DNA of 17,967 bases from UBA7332 sp051652645 (GTDB lineage: Bacteria; Bacteroidota; Bacteroidia; Bacteroidales; UBA7332): contig JBOFUP010000039.1 of the NCBI GenBank assembly GCA_051652645.1, positions 1 to 17,967 on the forward strand, given 5' to 3'. The notes beneath the pieces were generated by a model. It was not told the origin of the DNA. It saw only the letters and a program-made list of their open reading frames with translations, and ran no database searches. Shown here piece after piece: positions 7,323 to 13,858 of this stretch; within the stretch, counting starts at the first letter, position 1; each line of letters begins with the position of its first letter. The translations under genes and the position numbers were made by a program.

Positions 7323-8795
7323 ATGGAACATAAACTATCCATTTATAATACGCTGAAGCGTCAAAAGGAGCTATTCGTACCTCTTCATGAACCTCATGTG
7401 GGGATGTACGTTTGTGGCCCTACTGTATATGGGGATGGACATCTCGGACATGCCCGACCTGCTATTACTTTTGATCTTCTTTTCAGATATCTAAAACATC
7501 TAGGATACAAAGTTAGATACGTTAGAAACATCACTGATGTTGGCCATCTTGAGAATGATGCCGACGAAGGAGAAGATAAAGTTGCTAAAAAAGCAAGACT
7601 AGAGCAGCTCGAACCTATGGAGATTGTACAATACTATCTTAATAGATATAGAAAAGCTATGGAAGCGCTAAACGTGCTACCACCAAGTATCGAACCACAC
7701 GCTTCTGGGCATATCATAGAGCAGATAGAGTATGTTAAGGAGATACTTGATAATGGATTCGCCTATGAGAGCAATGGATCTGTATACTTCGATGTTGAGG
7801 GATACAATCGCAAACATAAATACGGGAAACTTTCTGGTCGAAATGTCGAGGAGCTTCTTAGTACAACTAGAGAGCTAGATGGACAACAAGAGAAGAGACA
7901 TTCAGCAGACTTTGCTCTATGGAAAAAAGCCTCTCCAGAACACATTATGCGATGGCCTTCCCCTTGGAGCAACGGATTCCCAGGATGGCATTTAGAGTGT
8001 TCTGCTATGGGTACTAAATACCTCGGTGAGCAGTTTGATATTCACGGAGGAGGGATGGACTTACTATTTCCTCACCATGAGTGTGAAATCGCCCAATCAA
8101 TGGCTGCAAAAGGTAAAGAGGCTGTTAAATATTGGATGCACAACAATATGATAACCATCAATGGAACAAAGATGGGAAAATCGTTGGGTAACTTCATTAC
8201 TCTTGATGAGTTCTTCACTGGTAGCCACCAACTTCTTGAGCAAGCATATGCTCCGATGACCATTAGGTTCTTTATCCTTCAAGCACACTATCGCAGCACT
8301 GTTGACTTCAGTAACGAAGCATTAAAAGCTTCAGAAAAGGGACTTCAACGTTTGATGGAGGCATACTCAAATATCGACAATATAAAAGTGTCGGCTAACT
8401 CAACTATAGATGTTAGCTCTCTTCACCAAAAGTGTTATGAGGCTTTGAATGATGACCTTAACAGTCCTATCACCATCTCACACCTTTTCGAGGCAGTACG
8501 CATAATTAACTCCCTGTTGGCTTCAAACGAAAGTGCAACAAAAGAGGATGTTGACTCTCTTAGATCTCTATTCGATATATTCCTATTTGAGATTCTTGGT
8601 ATGTCAAAGAGCTCAGAATTAGCTTCTGCTTCTACAGATGCTTTTGCTAAAGCTGTAGACATGCTTCTTGAGATGAGACAACAGGCAAAATCAAATAAAG
8701 ATTGGGCCACTTCTGATAAGATCAGAAATGAGCTACAAGCCCTTGGTTTTGAGATAAAGGATGGCAAAGATGGTGTTTCTTGGAGATTACCCTAA
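7323..8795 (+). CDS. cysS: Cysteinyl-tRNA synthetase
   Basis: This 490-aa class I synthetase charges tRNA-Cys. The first zinc ligand is C31 in MYVCGPTVYGDG, and the HIGH motif is HLGH at 40-43. Further zinc ligands lie in GWHLECSAM and HHECEIAQS. The KMSKS loop is KMGKS at 283-287 within NGTKMGKSLGNF, a form I associate with Bacteroidetes. The DALR-like helical domain and a short C-terminal tail (WATSDKIRNELQALGFEIKD) complete a full-length enzyme. It has its own candidate promoter and is followed after 37 bp by metG with no terminator between, so the two synthetases may share a transcript. Confidence 0.97.
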   Translation: MEHKLSIYNTLKRQKELFVPLHEPHVGMYVCGPTVYGDGHLGHARPAITFDLLFRYLKHLGYKVRYVRNITDVGHLENDADEGEDKVAKKARLEQLEPMEIVQYYLNRYRKAMEALNVLPPSIEPHASGHIIEQIEYVKEILDNGFAYESNGSVYFDVEGYNRKHKYGKLSGRNVEELLSTTRELDGQQEKRHSADFALWKKASPEHIMRWPSPWSNGFPGWHLECSAMGTKYLGEQFDIHGGGMDLLFPHHECEIAQSMAAKGKEAVKYWMHNNMITINGTKMGKSLGNFITLDEFFTGSHQLLEQAYAPMTIRFFILQAHYRSTVDFSNEALKASEKGLQRLMEAYSNIDNIKVSANSTIDVSSLHQKCYEALNDDLNSPITISHLFEAVRIINSLLASNESATKEDVDSLRSLFDIFLFEILGMSKSSELASASTDAFAKAVDMLLEMRQQAKSNKDWATSDKIRNELQALGFEIKDGKDGVSWRLP

Positions 8796-8832
8796 TCCAT
8801 TTAGTTAAGCAAACAAACAGTAGACTATAATT

Positions 8833-10875
8833 ATGTCAGAAAAGAGATTTAAACGCACGCTCGTAACAACGGCTCTTCCATATGCAAATGGACCAGTACA
8901 CATAGGTCACTTGGCTGGAGTATATATCCCAGCAGATATCTACACTCGTTATCTTAGATTACGTGGTGAGGATGTGATCATGATTGGTGGCTCCGACGAG
9001 CATGGTGTGCCAATTACTATCAAGGCAAAAAAAGAGGGAGTTACTCCACAAGATATCGTTGATCGTTATCATAATATTATCAAGAAGTCATTCGAGGAGT
9101 TTGGCATCACACACGATATTTACTCTCGTACAACATCGCAGACTCACAAGGAGCACTCTTCGGAGTTCTTCAAAAAACTATACGACAAGGGTGAGTTCAT
9201 CGAAAAGACAACAGAGCAGTATTACGATCCAGAAGCTAAGCAGTTCCTTGCTGATAGATATATCATCGGAACGTGCCCTCACTGCAACAATGATGCAGCC
9301 TACGGCGATCAATGCGAAGCGTGTGGTACTTCTCTTAATGCAACAGACCTAATAGAGCCTCGTTCTGCTATCTCGGGAAGCAAACCTGAGATGAAGGAGA
9401 CTAAGCATTGGTATCTACCTCTTGACAAGCATGAGCCATTTCTTCGTCAGTGGATTCTTGAGGAGCACAAAGAGTGGAAGTCAAATGTCTATGGTCAGTG
9501 TAAGTCGTGGTTAGATATGGGATTGCAGCCTCGTGCTGTGAGCCGTGACCTTGACTGGGGTGTTCCTGTCCCTGTAGAGGGTGCTGAAGGTAAAGTACTT
9601 TATGTATGGTTTGATGCTCCTATAGGTTATATATCAAACACTAAAGAGCTTCTGCCTGACACCTGGGAGACATATTGGAAGGATCCAGAAACTAAGCTTG
9701 TACACTTCATTGGAAAGGACAATATCGTATTCCACTGTATCGTATTCCCTGCAATGCTTAAGGCTGAGGGTAGCTACATACTACCTGAGAATGTTCCTTC
9801 AAACGAATTTCTAAATCTTGAGGGTGACAAAATCTCTACCTCACGTAACTGGGCTGTATGGCTTCATGAGTATCTAGAGGAATTCCCTGGTAAACAGGAT
9901 GTTCTTAGATACGTGCTGACAGCAAATGCACCAGAGACAAAAGATAATGACTTTACGTGGAAGGATTTCCAAGCTCGTAATAACAATGAGCTAGTAGCTG
10001 TGCTTGGAAACTTTGTGAATAGAGCTCTTGTTCTGACTCAGAAGTATTTCGAGAATAAAGTCCCTGCGTGTGGAGAGCTAACAGAATATGATACTCAAAC
10101 TCTAGCTGAGTTTGCAAACGTAAAGGCTACACTCGAATCCAATCTAGAGCACTACAGATTCAGAGAAGCTCTTAAAGAGGCGATGAACCTTGCTCGAATT
10201 GGTAACAAATACCTTGCTGATTGTGAGCCTTGGAAGTTAGCTAAGACAGATATGGATCGTGTAGCAACGATCATGAATATATCTCTTCAGATATCCGCTA
10301 ATCTTGCGATTGCATTCGAACCATTCTTGCCTTTCTCTGCTGCTAAGCTTAGAGGATTCTTAAATATGAAAGGTTTCTGTTGGACTCAGCTCGGCCGAAT
10401 TGATATTCTAGAAGCTGGAACTGCACTTAATGAGTCGTCTCTTTTGTTTGAAAAGATTGAGGATAGCGTAATTGAGTTCCAGGTTAATAAGCTTCAAGAA
10501 ACTAAGAAGGCTAATGAACTTCAAGCTTGGACTCCTAAGAAGGCTAATGCGGACATTGATTTTGAGCAGTTCAGTAAGATGGATATCCGAGTTGGAACAA
10601 TCCTTGAGGCTGAGCCAGTGGCTAAAACCACTAAGCTACTCAAACTAAAGGTTGACGTTGGGATAGACCAAAGAACCATTGTTTCAGGTATTGCTGAACA
10701 TTTCAAACCAGAGGATATAATTGGTAGACAAGTATCAGTGTTGGTAAACCTTGCACCTAAAAAACTTAGAGGCATAGAATCACAAGGTATGATCTTGATG
10801 GCTGAAGGAGCTGATGGTAAGTTGCATTTTGTTCAACCAAGTTCAGAGGTTTCTCCAGGTAGTGAAGTGAGATAA
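8833..10875 (+). CDS. metG: Methionyl-tRNA synthetase with C-terminal tRNA-binding domain
   Basis: This 680-aa MetRS charges initiator and elongator tRNA-Met. The HIGH motif is HIGH at 23-26 within PYANGPVHIGHLAG. A four-cysteine zinc knuckle, CPHCNN then CEACGTS, sits near residues 147-170. The KMSKS loop is KISTS at 333-337. The anticodon-binding helical domain follows (NNNELVAVLGNFVNRALVL onward). About residues 574-680 are a fused Trbp111/EMAPII-like OB-fold (FSKMDIRVGTILEAEPV ... APKKLRGIESQGMIL), which promotes dimerisation and tRNA binding in this subgroup. The fusion and zinc type match the longer MetRS form. It ends 23 bp before a strong terminator hairpin. Confidence 0.97.
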   Translation: MSEKRFKRTLVTTALPYANGPVHIGHLAGVYIPADIYTRYLRLRGEDVIMIGGSDEHGVPITIKAKKEGVTPQDIVDRYHNIIKKSFEEFGITHDIYSRTTSQTHKEHSSEFFKKLYDKGEFIEKTTEQYYDPEAKQFLADRYIIGTCPHCNNDAAYGDQCEACGTSLNATDLIEPRSAISGSKPEMKETKHWYLPLDKHEPFLRQWILEEHKEWKSNVYGQCKSWLDMGLQPRAVSRDLDWGVPVPVEGAEGKVLYVWFDAPIGYISNTKELLPDTWETYWKDPETKLVHFIGKDNIVFHCIVFPAMLKAEGSYILPENVPSNEFLNLEGDKISTSRNWAVWLHEYLEEFPGKQDVLRYVLTANAPETKDNDFTWKDFQARNNNELVAVLGNFVNRALVLTQKYFENKVPACGELTEYDTQTLAEFANVKATLESNLEHYRFREALKEAMNLARIGNKYLADCEPWKLAKTDMDRVATIMNISLQISANLAIAFEPFLPFSAAKLRGFLNMKGFCWTQLGRIDILEAGTALNESSLLFEKIEDSVIEFQVNKLQETKKANELQAWTPKKANADIDFEQFSKMDIRVGTILEAEPVAKTTKLLKLKVDVGIDQRTIVSGIAEHFKPEDIIGRQVSVLVNLAPKKLRGIESQGMILMAEGADGKLHFVQPSSEVSPGSEVR

Positions 10876-10898
10876 CTATCGAACTCTTTTAACTATAT

Positions 10899-10957
10899 AA
10901 AAGCATCGCCCATCAACAACGAAGTATACGCTTCGTTGTTGATGGGCGATGCTTTTT
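10899..10957. terminator. Long perfect hairpin, probable bidirectional terminator after metG
   Basis: Two 26-nt arms (10899-10924 and 10931-10956) are perfect inverse complements around a 6-nt loop, TATACG. The right arm ends in five T (10953-10957) and the left arm begins with four A, so it could stop transcription from either side. The stem is GC-rich in its middle (ATCGCCCATC). It lies 23 bp after the metG stop. The length and perfection exceed a usual intrinsic terminator. Confidence 0.75.
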
Positions 10958-11344
10958 CTATCATAATGGTTTGACTGCTACACTAATATTTAAGCGTCAT
11001 CTATTTTTTTGTTCTATTTCACAGGGTTCATGGGTTGATGTATACTGATCTTTGAATCTCCTTCAATCAGCTTTTATTCCCAGATAGAGTACAATCAGTC
11101 TGAATGGCTACTCCTTAGATTTGCAATACAATGCACACATCGTGTAGCTAACCCAAGGGTTGCCTCCTTATTTGCACTCTAATCTAGATAGTTTATCTCA
11201 TTACACGGATCTATTCTGAACTACACTCAGCCGACTTACTAACTACGTGGATTTATCGCTACATCTATCTAACTATGCGAAATGTAGTGCTGTAGTAATT
11301 TGATGGCTTATAGTTTCTTATTGATCTTCAATGAGTGTCTGTAA
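10958..11344. other. Non-coding stretch without a recognised gene
   Basis: No reading frame of useful length runs through this stretch on either strand. Only small features are visible: AACCCAAGGGTT, a short inverted repeat at 11150-11161; a possible stem CGCTACAT/ATGTAGTG (11257-11264 with 11282-11289); a repeated CAATCAG (11074 and 11092); and a single TAnnTTTG match, TAGATTTG, at 11116-11123 on the plus strand without a matching -33 element. It may be leader or body of an untranslated RNA, or a decayed region. Confidence 0.6.
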
Positions 11345-11426
11345 AAATACGTACGTATTTGATCATAAATACGTACGTATTTCTGGCAAAGTACGTACGT
11401 ATTTCGTTGTAAGTACGTACGTACTT
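11345..11426. repeat. Four 16-bp palindromes in a strict 22-bp array
   Basis: Copies lie at 11345-11360, 11367-11382, 11389-11404 and 11411-11426. Copies 1 and 2 are AAATACGTACGTATTT, copy 3 is AAGTACGTACGTATTT and copy 4 is AAGTACGTACGTACTT. All share the core TACGTACGTA. The spacers GATCAT, CTGGCA and CGTTGT are each 6 nt and unrelated. Flanking sequence does not continue the pattern. I do not recognise this as a named repeat family. Its regular spacing of about two helical turns suggests repeated binding of a dimeric protein. Confidence 0.93.
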
Positions 11427-11474
11427 GTCTAGTTGTAGAGTGTCTGCTTTGTAGTTACTCTTTGAATAAAGTAT

Positions 11475-11527
11475 AAAAGCATGGTCCGTGATTTTGTGTT
11501 ACTTCAAAATCACGGACCATACTTTTT
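11475..11527. terminator. Hairpin terminator downstream of the permease operon
   Basis: A perfect 16-bp stem pairs 11481-11496 (ATGGTCCGTGATTTTG) with 11505-11520 around an 8-nt loop. After one mismatch, five more pairs join 11475-11479 to 11522-11526. It has T-rich tails on both strands and can act both for the minus-strand operon ending at 11565 and for any plus-strand transcript coming through the palindrome array. Confidence 0.75.
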
Positions 11528-11564
11528 ATTATTGTATACTATTTCACACTATAGAAAGAAGGTG

Positions 11565-12788
11565 TTATGGCTCAATTCGTCTTACTGGTATCCAAGCTGT
11601 TGTTAGTCCAATTGTAATAACTATAGCGACGACAATTAGTATGTCGCTCCAGATAAGTTTCACCGGATAGCTATCAACAATGAACATTCCAGATGAACCA
11701 AGAGAAACAATTCCGAATTTCTGCTGTATTAAACAGAGTATTATCCCTATAGTTATACCTGCTAATGCTCCGATTCCTGAAATTAACCAACCCTCAATGA
11801 GGAAAATCCTGCGTATAAGTTTGTTGTCAGCACCTATATTTCGCAGTGTTTTAATGTCATCTTTTTTATCAATTATCAACATTGAGAGTGATCCTATGAT
11901 ATTAAAGGCAGCAATCATCAGTATGAAGCTAAGTATCAGAAATGTCATCCACTTCTCTATCATCATCATCTTGTATGAGTCTGCTTGCTGCTGGTATTGA
12001 TTCTGTATGATGTATGAGTCGCCTAGTGTTCGCTTGAGTTTTGTTATGAATTTATCGGTGTCAACATCTGGCTTTAGTTTAAGCTCAAGTGCTGTTACCT
12101 CATCTTCATAACCGAATAACTCCCTAGCGAATTCTAGAGAAACGATGATCATATTGTCGTCATATTGTGGTTGATTAACTCTAAATATTGAGCCAATCAT
12201 TAGTAGTTCCTCGTTGAAAGATCCTTGCGGATTGGTTAGTGATACGTTTGCTCCTTTTTTTGGTGCGAAAACAAGTAGTGGGCGAACGAATCCACTGTTT
12301 ACACTCAGTTGAGAGGCTATCCCTATGCCTAGACACGCCATGTTTGCAATGCTGTCTTCAGGTGTAAACTCACCACTAACGAGAAGAGAATTTATTTGTG
12401 TGAGCTCTCTGAAGTTTTCTGATACTCCTTTTAGCCTAGCGGATATCTGATGATCGTTATAGCTGATTAGTGCATTTTCTTCAAGAACCTCTGTAAGTAT
12501 ATCCACTTGACTACTTGCTCTTAGTTCATCGAATAGAGCGGTATTGGTAGTAAAGCTCTTGCCTTGAGCTGCTGTTATCTTTACTTGTGGGTCGAAACTT
12601 GAGTATAGAGAGGAGACGAGTTCGTGAAAACCGTTGAAGATTGACATCGTGCATATTATTGCCATTGATGTAATGGCAACTCCTCCAACGCATACCATAG
12701 ATATGATGTTTATTGCACTATGTGATTTCTTTGAGAATAGGTATCTTAGAGCAAATTTAAGGGCTAATTTCATACGGTTGATTTGCAT
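11565..12788 (-). CDS. LolC/LolE-family ABC transporter permease
   Basis: The 407-aa protein has the four-helix FtsX/LolC/LolE layout: one N-terminal membrane helix (about residues 24-52, after ALRYLFSKKSHSAINIIS), a large periplasmic domain (about 60-270), then three helices (about 275-300, 320-355, 375-400). The opening LALKFALRYLFSKK is typical of the lipoprotein-releasing subgroup. Such proteins pair with a LolD-type ATPase to pull lipoproteins from the inner membrane for delivery to the outer membrane. No ATPase gene is nearby, so the partner must be encoded elsewhere. The sixth residue is a Met (12773) and gives an equally plausible start. It is the last gene of the aroQ-pyk-rbfA strand. 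The exact substrate is inferred from the family only. Confidence 0.82.
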   Translation of the reverse strand: MQINRMKLALKFALRYLFSKKSHSAINIISMVCVGGVAITSMAIICTMSIFNGFHELVSSLYSSFDPQVKITAAQGKSFTTNTALFDELRASSQVDILTEVLEENALISYNDHQISARLKGVSENFRELTQINSLLVSGEFTPEDSIANMACLGIGIASQLSVNSGFVRPLLVFAPKKGANVSLTNPQGSFNEELLMIGSIFRVNQPQYDDNMIIVSLEFARELFGYEDEVTALELKLKPDVDTDKFITKLKRTLGDSYIIQNQYQQQADSYKMMMIEKWMTFLILSFILMIAAFNIIGSLSMLIIDKKDDIKTLRNIGADNKLIRRIFLIEGWLISGIGALAGITIGIILCLIQQKFGIVSLGSSGMFIVDSYPVKLIWSDILIVVAIVITIGLTTAWIPVRRIEP

Positions 12789-12799
12789 ATTAAAATATA

Positions 12800-12838
12800 A
12801 GCCAAGATGAGATTCGTAATGCGAATTTCTTCTTGGCT
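12800..12838. other. Intercistronic hairpin between rbfA and the permease gene
   Basis: A 17-bp stem pairs 12800-12816 with 12822-12838 around the loop TAATG, with one T-T mismatch and one wobble pair. Read on the minus strand it is followed by TTATATTTTAATATG, which is T-rich but not a clean T-run. It may be a partial terminator, an mRNA stability element or a processing site. Confidence 0.55.
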
Positions 12839-12855
12839 CATAAATCTATATTGGT

Positions 12856-13188
12856 TTACTTAAGTAAACGGTCGATGTTCTCTATATAATCCAATGAATC
12901 GTCCACGAAGAACATAAATTCAGGGATTACACGTAGCTGGTGACGGACGCGCTGTCCTATCTCAAATCTAATATCTTTGGCATTGCCACGAATAGCCTCT
13001 AGAAGCTCTTCGCTCTTTTCCGTTGGGAAGATGCTAAGGTATGCTTTTGCGATTCCTAAATCTGGAGATACGCGAACAGCACTTACCGAAATCAATACTC
13101 CTCTCATTTGGCGAGTTTGACTTTGGAAAACCTCACTTAGCTCCTTCTGTATTAGACGAGCAATCTTACTTTGTCTGGTTGATTCCAT
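12856..13188 (-). CDS. rbfA: Ribosome-binding factor A
   Basis: This 110-aa protein is RbfA, a KH-like fold protein that binds the immature 30S subunit near the 5' helix of 16S rRNA and is needed for its maturation and cold growth. The typical pattern is present: SKIARLIQKELSEVF at the start, then GVLISVSAVRVSPDLGIAKAYLSI, then RFEIGQRVRHQLRVIPEFMFFVDDSLDY. The length is usual for the family. It follows the O-methyltransferase gene by 32 bp on the same strand and precedes the permease gene by 67 bp, a gap holding a strong hairpin. RsmA, another small-subunit assembly factor, is encoded in the same window but in a separate unit. Confidence 0.94.
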   Translation of the reverse strand: MESTRQSKIARLIQKELSEVFQSQTRQMRGVLISVSAVRVSPDLGIAKAYLSIFPTEKSEELLEAIRGNAKDIRFEIGQRVRHQLRVIPEFMFFVDDSLDYIENIDRLLK

Positions 13189-13220
13189 GTTTGTGGTTTA
13201 ACTATCCTATTGTTTTGTTT

Positions 13221-13856
13221 TTATTTCTTGTATATCATTGTCATGCCATCTCGCAAAGGAAGTATAACTTTCTCTACTCTTGGGTCTTGGACAATCATAT
13301 CATTGAAGTTTAGAATACCAATAGTTTGAGCGTCTTTGGGTTGGGGGTCAACAACAACTTTACCATCCCAAAGGGTGTTGTCCACAAGGATATATCCACC
13401 AGACTTAACTTTTGGAAATACTAAATCGTAGAATTCTGAGTATAGCCGCTTATCCGCATCAATAAATACAAGGTCAAACTGTTCATCTTCGAATTGAGGT
13501 ATGAGGTCAAGCGCATTACCAATATGTTGTACGACCTTTTCTCCGTGTTCGGATAGGTTGAGGTATTTGGCAACAAACTCTTCCAGCTCATCGTCGTTGT
13601 CAACAGTATGAACCACTGATCCCTCCTGGAGAGCTTCGGCAAAACAGAGTGCAGAATATCCAGCAAAAGTACCTAGTTCTAATACTTGTTTGGGCTTTAT
13701 CATTCGACAAAGCATCTTGAGTATTCGTCCTTGTAGATGACCAGAAATCATACGAGGACGAAGAAGGTTAACATGTACGTCTCTCGTTAGTTGCTTGAGT
13801 AGTTCACCTTCTTCGTCGCTATGATTTATTATGTATTGTTCGAGTAAATCGGACAT
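13221..13856 (-). CDS. SAM-dependent O-methyltransferase (COMT-like family 3)
   Basis: The 211-aa Rossmann methyltransferase has motif I LELGTFAGYSAL near residues 59-70, VHTVDNDDE as the acidic strand-2 motif, and LVFIDADKRLY near 130, the metal and catalytic region of the catechol O-methyltransferase-like family. The C-terminal VDNTLWDGKV and LPLRDGMTMIYKK match the usual ending. Bacterial members (YrrM-like) are cytosolic and mostly lack a known substrate; some modify small catechols and others have been linked to tRNA modification, so none is claimed here. Its ATG lies 2 bp after the pyk stop, indicating tight cotranscription. The strong Bacteroidales linkage with pyk and rbfA suggests a housekeeping role. 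Confidence 0.88.
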   Translation of the reverse strand: MSDLLEQYIINHSDEEGELLKQLTRDVHVNLLRPRMISGHLQGRILKMLCRMIKPKQVLELGTFAGYSALCFAEALQEGSVVHTVDNDDELEEFVAKYLNLSEHGEKVVQHIGNALDLIPQFEDEQFDLVFIDADKRLYSEFYDLVFPKVKSGGYILVDNTLWDGKVVVDPQPKDAQTIGILNFNDMIVQDPRVEKVILPLRDGMTMIYKK

Positions 13857-13858
13857 GC

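Noticed and set aside
8435..8767. 110-residue open frame antisense to cysS
   Set aside because: It lies wholly inside the intact cysS gene, has a Ser-rich shadow-like composition and no start signal or motif.
11201..11280. Tandem repeat suggested by AACTACGTGG and AACTATGCGA and similar pieces
   Set aside because: The matches are short and the apparent period changes between about 30 and 41 bp, so chance similarity is as likely.
11345..11426. CRISPR array
   Set aside because: The repeats are 16-bp palindromes and the spacers only 6 bp; CRISPR repeats and spacers are both usually over 20 bp, and no cas gene is present.
11488..11670. 60-residue plus-strand open frame near the permease stop
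   Set aside because: It begins inside the terminator hairpin and runs into the opposite-strand gene; nothing protein-like is visible.
11680..12000. 106-residue open frame antisense to the ABC permease gene
   Set aside because: It is the complement of membrane-helix codons in an intact gene; isoleucine- and methionine-rich composition reflects that.
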